Counted from the stretch's first letter, positions 1-9,311 are shown. The stretch: 64,000 nt of DNA from UMGS1663 sp963621995 (GCA_963621995.1 CAVFFZ010000001.1:124001-188000); one strand, 5' to 3'. Made by a program: numbers and translations. Notes: generated by a model not told the origin, from the sequence alone.

Positions 1-967
1 TTCCTGTTTTTATTAAATATACTTCTCCGCTTTTCTTTAAATATTTATTTCCTAGTGAATCTGTATAATTTAATTCAGATGTAGTATAATTTCCCCATTT
101 TGTGCTGTCATTTACATTGTTTTGCTCACTTACTATAAATCTTAACATTGAATCCCATTGTACACCATACATAACAGATGTTTTAACTGTTTTGTATTCG
201 TTTTGTTCTCCAAATTTTATTGCTAATTCTTGTGCTCCTATTACCTCTTTTTTGTTTATTGTAGACAATTTAAATGGTACATAATTATAAACATTTAGAT
301 ATTTTCTTACTCCTATAGAATCTGAATTTCTTGTTGCATCTCTTGGTTCTTGTGCTGTTAAATCTCCTGTTTCATAACGTCCTACATAAAAACCACCATA
401 TTTTTTAACTTTATAGTACATTGTATAGTACTCTTCTTCATCTTCTTTTGTAGGCTCTGTATATGTAGAGTCTATTGATTCTTTTGGTGCATTTTTTTGC
501 CAGTCTGTAGTCTTAAATATATTCATATTTTCTACAGGTACCCATACAAATTGATTACCATTTTTGTCTTCTATAACTAATCCATATAAGTATGCGTTTT
601 GCTCTCCCCATTTAGCATTTGTATCAATCGTTTTATCTTCTTCAATTCCTATTGCTTTAAATCCTTCTGGAATTACTGGATTATAAAAACATGGTGTTCT
701 ACCATCTATAGTAGAATTTGTTGTTGCAATTACATTTTTTTCTACTTTAGGTAATTCTTGTTTTGCAATTCCTTCATCTAATTTTGTATAATCTTCTGGA
801 TTTGTTTCTTCGACTATATTTTGTTGTTGTTCTTGAATATCATTTACTTCACTTTCTTCATTTCCAGATGTTCCTATAATAGCTATTGCTACAATTATTC
901 CAACAACAAATACAACTGTTAATACAATTATAACTAACCAAATACGTGGTATTCCTTTATTATTCAT
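1..967 (-). CDS. Membrane-anchored FGE/SUMF1-like domain protein (partial)
   Basis: The reading frame stays open on the minus strand from an ATG at 967 to the window edge, so the C-terminus is missing. An AGAGGG ribosome site precedes the start. The first 32 residues contain one hydrophobic segment (WLVIIVLTVVFVVGIIVAI), which suggests a signal anchor, followed by an acidic, Gln-rich linker. The extracellular part has the phrases FVWVPVE and GGFYVGRYETG, which are typical of formylglycine-generating-enzyme-like (SUMF1/EgtB/PvdO) domains in clostridial surface proteins. In this group the fold is often non-catalytic, so function is unknown. It is divergent from the transglycosylase gene at 1111, and the AT-rich gap between them probably holds both promoters. 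Confidence 0.6.
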   Translation of the reverse strand, partial: MNNKGIPRIWLVIIVLTVVFVVGIIVAIAIIGTSGNEESEVNDIQEQQQNIVEETNPEDYTKLDEGIAKQELPKVEKNVIATTNSTIDGRTPCFYNPVIPEGFKAIGIEEDKTIDTNAKWGEQNAYLYGLVIEDKNGNQFVWVPVENMNIFKTTDWQKNAPKESIDSTYTEPTKEDEEEYYTMYYKVKKYGGFYVGRYETGDLTAQEPRDATRNSDSIGVRKYLNVYNYVPFKLSTINKKEVIGAQELAIKFGEQNEYKTVKTSVMYGVQWDSMLRFIVSEQNNVNDSTKWGNYTTSELNYTDSLGNKYLKKSGEVYLIKTG

Positions 968-1110
968 ATTTAATCCCTCTCTTTCTTTTGTTCTTTTAAA
1001 TTATATATTATAAATATATATTTTTCAATTTAAAATAAAGAATTTTTTAAAAATCTTTTTCTTTTTAGAAAAGTATAGTATAATATATTTGTAAATAATG
1101 GAGGTAACAA

Positions 1111-1806
1111 ATGAAATTTATAAAAAGATTATTACTTCTTATTTTAATTATTCTTATTATAGTAGGAAGTGTTATATTTTTAAATGGATACAAATTATAT
1201 AAAACTACTTTAAGTAATTTAAGTCTTTCAAATAAAATTAGTGAAATTAAAAATAAAGATTCTTATGTTTCTATAAATGATGTTTCTAAAGATTATGTTA
1301 ATGCTGTTATTGCTGTAGAAGACCACCGTTTTAGAGAACATGGTGCTATAGATGTTATTGCACTTTTAAGAGCTACCGTTTCAAACATTCAAGCTAAAGA
1401 ATTCAATGAAGGTGGTAGTACTATTACTCAACAAGTTGCTAAAAATTTATATTTTATTAATGAAGATGATGTTGTTTCTAGAAAAATAGCAGAAGCATTA
1501 GTTGCTTTTGATTTGGAAAAAAACTATTCTAAAGATGATATTTTAGAATTTTATATGAATACTATTTATTTTGGTGAAGGCTATTATGGCATTAAAGAAG
1601 CCGCAAATGGATATTATAAAAAAGAACCAAAAGATATGAATTTAGATGAATCTACCATGCTTGCTGGTGTTCCTAATGCTCCTTCTGTTTATGCTCCAAC
1701 TATTAACCCAAATTTAGCAAAAAGTAGACAAGGTAAAGTCCTTAGTTCTATGGTTGAGTATGGATATATTTCACAAGAAGAAGCTGATAAAGTTTTAAAT
1801 AAATAA
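1111..1806 (+). CDS. Monofunctional peptidoglycan glycosyltransferase (GT51)
   Basis: A 231-residue protein that polymerises lipid II into glycan strands at the outer face of the membrane. Residues 7-26 form a signal anchor. GT51 motifs are clear: EDHRFREHG with the catalytic Glu near residue 70, GGSTITQQ at about 101-108, and the segment DILEFYMNTIYFGEGYYGI that lines the active site. There is no transpeptidase domain, and the length matches MtgA/SgtB-type monofunctional enzymes rather than class A PBPs. The ATG follows GGAGG (GGAGGTAACAAATG). A hairpin terminator follows at about 1.88 kb. Confidence 0.9.
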   Translation: MKFIKRLLLLILIILIIVGSVIFLNGYKLYKTTLSNLSLSNKISEIKNKDSYVSINDVSKDYVNAVIAVEDHRFREHGAIDVIALLRATVSNIQAKEFNEGGSTITQQVAKNLYFINEDDVVSRKIAEALVAFDLEKNYSKDDILEFYMNTIYFGEGYYGIKEAANGYYKKEPKDMNLDESTMLAGVPNAPSVYAPTINPNLAKSRQGKVLSSMVEYGYISQEEADKVLNK

Positions 1807-1835
1807 TTAGTAAGGACAAATGGTTAATATTTTTA

Positions 1836-1876
1836 TATTCTGGGAAAGTTTGGGAAATTTTCCTAAAATATAAAAC
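1836..1876. repeat. Solo copy of the third hairpin of the intergenic repeat
   Basis: The imperfect palindrome begins ATATTCTGGGAAAGTTTGGG and closes with TCCTAAAATATAAAA. It resembles the last hairpin of the longer repeat at 31914-32073 (ATATTCTATGAAAGTTTGG...CATAGAATATAAAA). It lies just downstream of the transglycosylase gene. Confidence 0.5.
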
Positions 1877-1913
1877 AAAAAAAGGGAATTTTAAAAATAA
1901 AATTCCCCTTTTG
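1877..1913. terminator. Bidirectional terminator between convergent genes
   Basis: A stem of AAAGGGAATTTT against AAAATTCCCCTTTT has A-rich and T-rich flanks. It sits between the plus-strand transglycosylase and the minus-strand gre-like gene. Confidence 0.7.
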
Positions 1914-1930
1914 GTTAAAACTATTAAGTT

Positions 1931-2392
1931 TTAAATTTTTTCAATTGCCTTAATGATAATCGTCATACCATTAAAGACAATCATTTCATTAATATACCTA
2001 CCAAGTAACGCCTTTGCCATTGGTGTGCCAAGCGAAATCACACCATTTTCTACATCTGACTCTTTTTCACCCAGAATAGTTAGGTTTTCATTTTCCCCGT
2101 CAATTGTAAATTTAACTTTTGACCCAGGTATAACTTTGGAGCCATCAAATTCTTTAAAGAACTGACAATCTTCTATAATCATACACTCCTTCATTCTTTT
2201 AAAAATTTCTTCTTTTTTGTCTGGCAGAGTGCTGGTCACATTCTTCCATAACTCATTATATTCAAGATTTTCTCTCCTTCCATTATTCTCCAAACTTTCA
2301 ACCATTTTCTTTTTTGCATTCTCTATCTCCTGGTTTACTGCTTTGTATTGCTTGCAAAGTTTCTCATAGCCTAATTTTGAAATAAGTTCCAT
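1931..2392 (-). CDS. GreA/GreB-family transcription elongation factor
   Basis: A 153-residue protein. The N-terminal half is a charged helical hairpin (KLCKQYKAVNQEIENAKKKM, then RENLEYNELW). The C-terminal FKBP-like half has the family phrase GVISLGTPMAKALLGRYINE. Gre factors stimulate RNA polymerase to cleave backtracked transcripts through the secondary channel. The start at 2392 is chosen because AGGAGGAATGTACT precedes that ATG; an upstream in-frame ATG would run through the leader palindrome. It diverges from canonical GreA in the coiled coil, so it could be an accessory Gre-like paralogue. Confidence 0.8.
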   Translation of the reverse strand: MELISKLGYEKLCKQYKAVNQEIENAKKKMVESLENNGRRENLEYNELWKNVTSTLPDKKEEIFKRMKECMIIEDCQFFKEFDGSKVIPGSKVKFTIDGENENLTILGEKESDVENGVISLGTPMAKALLGRYINEMIVFNGMTIIIKAIEKI

Positions 2393-2424
2393 AGTACATT
2401 CCTCCTGTTGTTGTTTTCCTTTGG

Positions 2425-2502
2425 TTTTTACATTAATAATGTCATTTTTATTTATTAATGTAAAAATCATGAACTATCCAAAAATGTTATCTTGATAAGC
2501 AT
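2425..2502 (-). promoter_or_regulatory. Leader of the gre-like gene: short uORF and palindrome
   Basis: On the minus strand a GGAGGGGTC site precedes an 11-codon frame (MLIKITFLDSS, 2502-2467). It is followed immediately by a perfect 15-bp inverted repeat (TTTTTACATTAATAA, arms 2452-2466 and 2425-2439). The arrangement suggests a leader peptide with an attenuator, or an operator. Confidence 0.35.
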
Positions 2503-2775
2503 GACCCCTCCATAAATTTTAATTTAAATCTATGTTTATAAAAGTCTACATAATTAGTATATCATATATTTACAAATATTTCAACCCTCTTCCATTTATT
2601 TTCTACATATCCGCTTATTTTTTTTATAACAGAACTATTATTGCTCCTAGTACAATAAATATTCATTTCAAAAAGATATATAAAAATGCAAACATAAAAG
2701 TAATTACAACTAAAAAGTAAAAAGGAATTGATAAAGATGGTAACGACAAATTTGTTAATTTGAAAACAAGTAATG

Positions 2776-2948
2776 TTAAGACATACATATGCAACTCGTT
2801 ATATTGAAGCTGGTGTTCCTGCAGAAGTTTTGCAAAAGCTACTTGCCATAAAAATATTTCTATAACAATTAATACATATACAACTATATTTAATAAATTT
2901 AAAGTTAATGCATTAAATAACTATATAAATTACATTAATAATATCTAG
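2776..2948 (+). pseudogene. Tyrosine recombinase C-terminal remnant
   Basis: Only the end of a phage-type integrase remains. Frame one reads LRHTYATRYIEAGVPAEVLQKLL with the HxxR motif. One missing base at LLGH shifts the frame, which then resumes as HKNISITINTYTTIF with the catalytic Tyr. There is no N-terminal or core-binding domain. It marks the outer edge of the accessory island and is related in style to the intact integrase at 19.7-20.9 kb. Confidence 0.75.
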
Positions 2949-2968
2949 TTGCATTAAAATTGCATTAT

Positions 2969-3013
2969 AAAAATCGTAGATTTACTGATTTTTCAGTATT
3001 TCTACGATTTTTA
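2969..3013 (+). terminator. Long hairpin downstream of the integrase remnant
   Basis: AAAAATCGTAGA pairs with TCTACGATTTTT, and the inner ACTGA pairs with TCAGT, giving a stem of about 20 bp with a T-rich 3' flank. Confidence 0.65.
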
Positions 3014-3015
3014 TA

Positions 3016-3100
3016 GTGGTGCCAACGAAGTAGATATTTACAACTTGTTAGCTCTCTTGACGATTGATACAAATATCAATCAATTCATTATTAATTTAAC
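3016..3100. repeat. Element-associated repeat, copy 1
   Basis: This segment resembles 11881-11970. Shared blocks are a GGTG...AAC start, a (T)CTACAACTT-like stretch, GCTCTC, and TACAAATATCAATCAA. Both copies lie near recombinase genes, so they may be remnants of the same mobile-element end. Here ATTGATACAAATATCAAT is a palindrome. Confidence 0.45.
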
Positions 3101-3226
3101 ATATTTTTTTGCTTTTATCAAGAGTTATAAGAAAAATTATTTATATCCTTGAATTTTTTCACAAATCATATTATAATCAGTATACTTTTTATTCTAAAAA
3201 TTTTATTTCGAAAGGAGACTTTATTC

Positions 3227-3613
3227 GTGAATGATTTTTTCAATTCTTTAGGCAACTCTTTATATGATAATTTATGCAATCTTGATTTATCACTTCATAA
3301 TACAAAATTAAAAGATACTTTTGTAGCTGACTTTATGCATGAATTACGAGATTATTTAGTTAAATCTGATGTAACTTATAGATTATCTAAATTACCACAA
3401 GATACATTGCTTGATATTAACGAAATCGAGAAAAAATATATTCAATGCTATCTCGATCATGAAGAATATAATATTCCAAAAGAAATGGTTTATAAACCTG
3501 ATTTAGTAGGTCTAGTTAATGATGGTTGGATTTCATTACAACTACAAAACGATGGCTTATATCATGTTATTAAATTTGATAAATCAACTGGCAATCCTAT
3601 TAACTGTAATTAA
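3227..3613 (+). CDS. Hypothetical protein, 128 residues
   Basis: I do not recognise this protein. A GTG start at 3227 is preferred because AAAGGAGA lies eight bases upstream; an ATG at 3149 would add a hydrophobic stretch with no ribosome site. The protein is soluble and acidic (segments VADFMHELRDYLVKSDVTYRL and IEKKYIQCYLDHEEYNIPKEM), with no membrane span or obvious catalytic motif. It overlaps the end of the convergent ComEC fragment by about 30 bases. Confidence 0.5.
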   Translation: MNDFFNSLGNSLYDNLCNLDLSLHNTKLKDTFVADFMHELRDYLVKSDVTYRLSKLPQDTLLDINEIEKKYIQCYLDHEEYNIPKEMVYKPDLVGLVNDGWISLQLQNDGLYHVIKFDKSTGNPINCN

Positions 3614-4132
3614 TGTAGAAAAAAAGAAAGCATATAAATACTTTCTTTCAAAAATTGCTGCTTGCTTTCTTCCTGTTCCATCTAAATTATACTTTAAAGA
3701 ATTTATTTTAATTTCTGTTCCTTCACTTGTAAGCCATATTGTTTCATTCTTATCTGTTCTATATGTTTTTATTTTATTATTATTTAATCTATCTATTATA
3801 TCGTTATCAGGTAAATTGTATGAATTGTTAGCGCCAACAGAAATTATTGCATATTTAGGTTTAACTCTATCTAAAAATTCTTGACTTGTACTACTATTAG
3901 AACCATGATGTGCAACTTTTAGTACATCTACTTTATTCAATTCTATCTTTTCTTCTATTTTAGTACTTGCATCTCCCATAAATAGATATTTAGTTGTCCC
4001 ATAATCCATTTCAATAACTATAGATGAATCATTTAAATCATTTCCATCATTAATGTTTAACACTTTCCACTTGGCATTTCCTAAAGAATATTGCTGTATA
4101 AATTTTGTATTTGTTTTTAATTTGCAACATTG
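3584..4132 (-). pseudogene. ComEC-type metallo-beta-lactamase-fold fragment
   Basis: The frame keeps only the C-terminal part of a ComEC/Rec2-like MBL-fold hydrolase: DYGTTKYLFMGDAS, VDVLKVAHHGSNSSTS with the HHGS motif, and YAIISVGANNSYNLPD. The N-terminal MBL motifs and all channel segments are missing. In-frame sequence extends upstream to about 4132 and then reaches a stop next to the MITE-like palindrome at 4146. The last 25 residues look like read-through into unrelated sequence. Likely inactive. Confidence 0.7.
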
Positions 4133-4145
4133 TTGTTAATTGTAA

Positions 4146-4374
4146 GTGAAAAATGGACCAGTTTATAATTCGATTTTTTAGATAACATAATAATTTTTAC
4201 AAAGCTCTTAACTGATATAAATTAAAATTTCTTATAAATGTCAATACTTGATTTATCAATTTATTTTAGTATTGACACGTTAAGAAATTTTAATATACTA
4301 AAAACATAAGGTTATGTAATCAAGTGGTCCAAATTTCAATTATAAAACGGACCAAAATTGGACCATTTTTCATT
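4146..4374. mobile_element. MITE-like palindromic element
   Basis: The ends read TGAAAAATGGACCA on the left and, in reverse complement, TGAAAAATGGTCCA on the right, and the similarity continues inward (TTTATAATT). The centre is a long hairpin (AAATTTCTTA...TGTCAATACT paired with AGTATTGACA...TAAGAAATTT). It has no coding capacity. It abuts the truncated end of the ComEC fragment. Confidence 0.55.
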
Positions 4375-4475
4375 TAGAAAATACATTAGCAAAAGGTTGA
4401 CTAAAATTGCTCACCCTAAATTCTATATTAATGTTGTAATATATGTTAATCCTAGTGCCAAAATATTGTATATAT

Positions 4476-4985
4476 TTAGTTTTTCATTTTTTCTCTCAAT
4501 TCCATAAGTTTTTCTTTATCTTCTCTATATTCAAATCTTGGTTTTACAAAATTTTTTGAACCTCTCTTTTCAAATGAATATCTTGGGATTAATTGTAAAT
4601 GAAAATGATTCATCGGTCCATCACACATTGTACATAAGTACACACTTTCAGCATTATATGTTTCTTTTATCAAATGCATTAATTTTTTCGCTATTATAAA
4701 TATTTCTTTACATGTTTCATTATCAATTTCCATCATATCCTTAAAATGTTTCTTGGTGCTTATAGCAACATGTCCTTCAGCTCGTGGATTTCCCACAAAA
4801 AAGCATTCAAATTTATCATTCTCATAAATCATTTTTTCTTCATTTTTTCCATATAAAATATGATGATTTTTCTTATCAAAACAGGTAGGACATATGCCAG
4901 AATCAACAATATCAGCGACTTCTACTTTACCATTTTTTATTAATTCTACAATTTCATCATTTTTTAATTTCTTTAAGTTATCCAT
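4476..4985 (-). CDS. HIT-family protein with HxHxQ-type motif
   Basis: A 169-residue protein of the histidine-triad superfamily. Near residues 130-140 the sequence NHFHLQLIPR gives HxHxQ instead of the usual HxHxH, as in the GalT/ADP-sugar phosphorylase branch, where the nucleophilic His forms a nucleotidyl intermediate. A Cys-x-x-Cys followed by HH near residues 32-42 (CPTCFDKKNHH) could bind zinc, as in many HIT proteins. The substrate is unknown; a nucleotide hydrolase or transferase is likely. It lies 14 bases downstream of a decayed kinase gene on the same strand. Confidence 0.75.
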   Translation of the reverse strand: MDNLKKLKNDEIVELIKNGKVEVADIVDSGICPTCFDKKNHHILYGKNEEKMIYENDKFECFFVGNPRAEGHVAISTKKHFKDMMEIDNETCKEIFIIAKKLMHLIKETYNAESVYLCTMCDGPMNHFHLQLIPRYSFEKRGSKNFVKPRFEYREDKEKLMELREKMKN

Positions 4986-4999
4986 ATTTCAATATTCTC

Positions 5000-5505
5000 C
5001 TATAAAATAAATCTATTATCATTCTCAATAATATCAACTGTTTCATCAACTGTAAAATTTGATGTATCCAATATATTTTGTTCATTATACCCATTATTCT
5101 TAAAGTTGTTTAATAAAGTAATGCAACGTTCTTTCATTTGACAATCTTCAGGTCTTTCTTTATCTCTTAAAAGCAACGTTTTTTCATCCACTAATAATAC
5201 AATAAATTTTATATTATAGTTCTTAAATTTTTCATACATTTGCTTTAAAGGTGCAGGTGTTACAATATAATTAAATATAACATCATATCCATTTTCTAAA
5301 TAAGTTCTAATTGTGCTTATGCATACTTTCCAAAACACATCCAAATGATTTCCTTCTTTCCAAGCTTGAACATATCCACCAATTACTTGATGATAAATGT
5401 CATCTCCTTCTATCAAAACAGATTTTTTCTTTGATTCTGCAATTTTTTTGAAATTGTACTTTTTCCAACCCCTGCTGGTCCAGTAATTATATATAAATTA
5501 GACAT
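5000..5505 (-). pseudogene. P-loop small-molecule kinase, frameshifted
   Basis: From ATG 5505 the frame encodes MSNLYIITGPAGVGKSTIS with a Walker A motif. It breaks in a run of seven A bases: one extra A would continue into KKIAESKKKSVLIEGDDIYHQ and the rest of the protein. The body has kinase-like features such as VLLVDEKTLLLRDKERPEDCQM (lid-like Arg/Asp segment) and ends at 5000. This is either a real homopolymer frameshift or an assembly error; neighbouring accessory genes are also broken. Confidence 0.7.
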
Positions 5506-5520
5506 TTTATTTTACTCCTC

Positions 5521-5929
5521 TTATACATGATTAATATATTTATTAAATTCCTTAAAACTAACTCCAACTGGTATTTCATAAAATTCTTTTGTAGGACTAT
5601 CTTTTCTGCCTCTTAACTTTATACAATAATCTACTATACTTTTTATTGCATCTTCTTCTGAATTGTACTCGTAAATACCTTTTTTCTCAAAATTAGGGTG
5701 TTCCATATGATAAACTTTATTATTTTCATAATATAGTACAAAACAATGCATATGTTCTTCTTCCTCTAAATTGCCATAGTCATCTGGTTCAAAAATTCTA
5801 CAACAATACATTTTATTTTTTGTATTAATTTTATTCAATAAATAATGCATTAAATTAACCTGCTCAATGTATATTGTTAGTCATAAATTTATATACATCT
5901 TGTGAACATTTAATTTCATTTATTTCCAT
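5521..5929 (-). pseudogene. Unrecognised protein, N-terminus disrupted
   Basis: The open part from ATG 5850 encodes 109 residues (HMHCFVLYYENNKVYHMEHPNF, YNSEEDAIKSIVDYCIKLRG). Upstream, a second frame starting at 5929 reads MEINEIKCSQDVYKFMTNNIH and stops; joining the two needs a frame change. The conserved-looking H, C and E residues hint at a transglutaminase/cysteine-protease-like fold, but this is not proven. The gene could still be expressed from 5850. Confidence 0.45.
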
Positions 5930-5999
5930 ATCTTTCAAACTTTTCTCCTATTTTATTAATGTATTGAACACCTAAGTATTATTAATATTGAATTTATTA

Positions 6000-6692
6000 T
6001 TAACATTTTGAAATAAATTCCTTAAACAATTTATTTGGAAATTCATCCTCTAACATCAATTCTGGATGCCATTTTATTCCAATTACAAATTTTTTATTAT
6101 CCAATTCAAAACCTTCCACTAGGTCATCATATGATATAGCTGATATTCTAGCATACTTTTCAACATTTTCTTTAGGTGCTATCATACTGTGAATACTATT
6201 TACACTGTATTCTTCTTTTTCTATTAAATCAAATAATTTTGTCCCTTTAATTATAGATATTTTATGTCTATATTCTTTATTATATATATCATGACTTTTG
6301 TTTTTATCTTCAATTACATCCGTACCTATTGCTCTTAAAATATTATTAAAACCTGCACAAATTCCAATAAGTGGTTTATCTAATTCAATAATTTTTTTTG
6401 CCATTTCTATTTCATAATTTGCACTATATAAGCCACCTTGCAATATAAAACCATCACATACATCTATTTGTCTATATAATTCATCTTTTTCTTCATCACT
6501 TAAAATTGTATTATCTTTAATATCATTATCATTGAATTTTAAAGTAGCTTCTGTTGGCAACAACATTATCGCTGTTCCACCATTTTTTACGATTAAATAT
6601 CTTATTTCATCAACTTCATCAATTCTATGCCAAATATCTTCGCCATATTGTGGCTGAACTTTACCTATTATTCCAATAAGTGGTCTCTTCAT
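6000..6692 (-). CDS. Class I glutamine amidotransferase-like hydrolase (peptidase C26 family)
   Basis: A 230-residue cytoplasmic enzyme. The nucleophile is Cys112 in GICAGFNN, and the catalytic His208 and Glu210 lie in KWHPEL. The N-terminal RPLIGIIGKV and the oxyanion segment GFILQGGLYS match the gamma-glutamyl-GABA hydrolase (PuuD-like) group. Family members cut gamma-glutamyl amide bonds of small molecules; the substrate here is not evident. The ATG follows GAGGTG in the 5' flank. The gene is intact, in contrast to several neighbours. Confidence 0.8.
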   Translation of the reverse strand: MKRPLIGIIGKVQPQYGEDIWHRIDEVDEIRYLIVKNGGTAIMLLPTEATLKFNDNDIKDNTILSDEEKDELYRQIDVCDGFILQGGLYSANYEIEMAKKIIELDKPLIGICAGFNNILRAIGTDVIEDKNKSHDIYNKEYRHKISIIKGTKLFDLIEKEEYSVNSIHSMIAPKENVEKYARISAISYDDLVEGFELDNKKFVIGIKWHPELMLEDEFPNKLFKEFISKC

Positions 6693-6791
6693 TTCATCAC
6701 CTCAATAATGTATTTCTTTCTATCATATTTTATTGTCACATAATATTTAGTACTAATAATATTATTTTTGATTAAAATCAAATAGCTTGTA

Positions 6792-7539
6792 CTATTTTGT
6801 AGCCGTTATGCCATAATATCTTCTTATTAGTAAAATTCCTTTTTCACTTGTATTTTCTTGTATATATTTATCTAACAAATTCATATTAATTTTATCATTA
6901 TTATAATTATTTTCTTCTATTTCTGAAAAAACACTTAATATTGGTGTTTTTAATAGTAATGCTAATAAATCATCTTTTGTTTTATAATATTCTCTAATAT
7001 GAATTGGAACTAATTCGACATTCTTAAATCCTGCATCTAAAATATTTTCATAATCAATTAAACTTATTGGCTTATCATCTTTAAATGCTTGACCTTTACC
7101 ATATAAATTTTTTAATTGCCAACAATCTAATTTATCAACTCCTCTTAAAAGAAGTTTACCTCCAATTTTTAATGTTTTATATATACCATTTGCATCTATA
7201 CAAGTATGTCTTGCAATAACCATATCAAAATAATCATTAGGTGTACTCATATTTAAATTGTCCATTTGTTTAAATGTAATAGGTTTTTGCTAAATTCTCA
7301 TCTGCTGTGTTTATCATCTCTTTAGAAAAGTCTGTTGCAATTATTTCTTTAACAATTGGAAAGTTTTTTAATACTTTTTCACCTCCACCTGTTCCTAAAT
7401 CAAGAATTTTATAATTTGGTAATGCAAAATCATTCAATATCTTATATAAATCCCAATCTGTTAAATTTTCTTCTATATATTTAATCGTACTAAAATCCCA
7501 ATTTTTTATTCCATCATAAAATTCTAACTCATTTTTCAT
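6792..7539 (-). pseudogene. SAM-dependent methyltransferase, frameshifted
   Basis: The N-terminal part (7539-7270) has the SAM motif I YKILDLGTGGGEKVL and a following motif II-like IIATDFSKEMI. It stops after LAKTYYI. The other frame continues with FKQMDNLNM, DYFDMVIARH and the motif-IV/post-I region GGKLLLRGVDKLDC, ending at 6792. One base lost or gained near 7272 splits the gene. An intact version would have about 250 residues and resemble class I small-molecule methyltransferases. Confidence 0.75.
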
Positions 7540-7622
7540 ATAACATTTCTCCTAAACAATAATTTCTATTCATACAACTCATTCAAAATCTAATTCTATT
7601 TTATACAAATACCCTAAAAAAT

Positions 7623-8496
7623 CTATTTCTTCTTTTTAGACTTTTTATCCTCAATTAATTTTTTATCATCTATGTATTTATAATTCAAAGCATTTTCTTT
7701 GCTAATAACTGATTTTCCCAATTCTTTTTCCAAATTATCGCGTGTGTTCTTTGCAATTTTTCCACCACGTTTTGCCATTTCTCTGTTTTCTTTTAATCCA
7801 TAAGGTTTATGCTCTTTTACAAGTTCTCTTGTTGCAATTTCTCCTAAATCTGCTAAAGTAACTTCAATATCAGTCATATTATCCCTTAAGGATTCTTTTC
7901 TTAAACCTTTATATTCTTTATATTGTGATGCTTTCATTCCAGACCATTCTTGATAAATTTCATTTGTAAGTATTCCATATTCATAATTTTTTGTTATACC
8001 ACTTTCTTTCCAAACATCAGTTAATTTATGCCTATCTACAACACCAGTTAATCTTTGTTTAATCCATTTATCGTCATATCCGTTTGCTTCTATAATAATC
8101 AACAGCTCTATTAACAGCAAGTTCTGGATCAAAAACTTCATCAATTCTTTCTTTTCCCATTTGTGCTAGCCAAAGTTTAAATGGTTCTGCATTTTTACTT
8201 GGAATTGACTCAATTAATCTCAAAATTCCTTTTGTATCTAAAACATCTTGATTATAATATTTGCCATCACTAGATTTTAATTTCAGTTGACTACAATTTG
8301 TAGTCAACTGGCTACCTTCTTTTTTTAGTCTTGTTTTTAAAACAGACCAATATTTTCTTGGCTCATTACTATCAGTTAAAGCATTAATTACATCAACTAC
8401 ACTAAAAAAATATTCTTCTTCTTCACTATCCCAAATGCTTCTTATCTCTTTACCTTCAAACAAATTTGTAATTGTATCTAATTTATTATTATCCAT
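7623..8496 (-). pseudogene. Bro-N domain (phage antirepressor-like) protein, frameshifted
   Basis: From ATG 8496, with GGGAGG upstream, the first part encodes a Bro-N-like domain (IRSIWDSEEEEYFFSVVDVINALTD, PRKYWSVLKTRLKKEG, PFKLWLAQMGKERI). It stops after YYRSKRI. The next frame continues NGYDDKWIKQRLTGVVDRHKLTD to a Lys-rich C-terminus at 7623. The junction lies near 8090. Such proteins occur in phage and integrated elements as regulators or DNA-damage-response proteins. Confidence 0.7.
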
Positions 8497-8539
8497 ATAT
8501 TGAAATACCTCCCTGTAGAAATTTTTTACTATTGGCAAT

Positions 8540-9250
8540 ATATTATCATAAAGCCTAAAATTTTACAATTTTATTTCAATATTTTCTTGATTTTTAAGAC
8601 ATTTCGTGATACAGTATAGATGTCATTAGAAATGACACTGAAAAATTGAATATTGATATTCCTCTTGTAATAGAGGAGCCATTAGAGTTAAAAGTGCCCG
8701 AATTAGTATATGTTTTGTTTGAGGGCAATGAATTTAATGAATAATAAGTACTACAAAATATCATGTTTGATTTACTTAAAAAACACATTTAAAAATGAAT
8801 ATCCTTAAAATCTGCTAAATTTTAAGGAAAACCGAGATTGCCAAAAGCAGTAATGTTTTAGGTTTGTTAAATAATGCTAAAAATATGACTTTTATTATTT
8901 GTTTTTTACGTATTATTTGTGTCTGTAAGTAAATCAAACACCTTTAATCATTTAATGATTAAAGTGATAACGGAAAATTATTATGCAGGTATGCTTATAT
9001 AATTTTTCAGTTTGTAGAAAACGAAACTTATTATTATTAGATATCTTATGGTAATAAATATATAAGGTTTCGTTTTGATACAAAAAAGCGAAGCCTTTTT
9101 TGTATGCCCTCCGCTAAGGAGCCCACGACATCTTTGCAGACGATAGTCTGAAAGTGTCATAGTGGGTTACACACTTTGAAAAAGTTGTGTAACTGCTTCG
9201 CAGATTTGCTTTTAGCAGATACTTTCCTTAAGCAAGACAGAAATTAGTTC
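8540..9250. other. Intergenic segment with gene debris and hairpins
   Basis: A plus-strand open fragment without a start codon (8610-8744) reads IDVIRNDTEKLNIDIPLVIEE and looks like the tail of a mobile-element gene. Further on there are inverted repeats around AAACGAAACTTA/ATAAGGTTTCGTTTT (about 9018-9080) and AAAAAAGCGAAGCCTTTTTT, a GC-richer stretch at 9107-9210, and no complete gene. This kind of segment commonly precedes serine recombinase modules. Confidence 0.4.
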
Positions 9251-9311
9251 TTTGAAAAGGCTTTATAAAAAATACCCTCTCTTGCATACCTGCAGGAAAG
9301 GAAATGCACTC

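Noticed and set aside
2532..2720. A 62-codon plus-strand frame before the integrase remnant
   Set aside because: No ribosome site, composition dominated by Tyr, Ile and Phe from AT-rich DNA, and no domain.
8594..8788. A 64-codon minus-strand frame upstream of the Bro-N gene
   Set aside because: It has no ribosome site and overlaps a plus-strand fragment that reads more like real protein.
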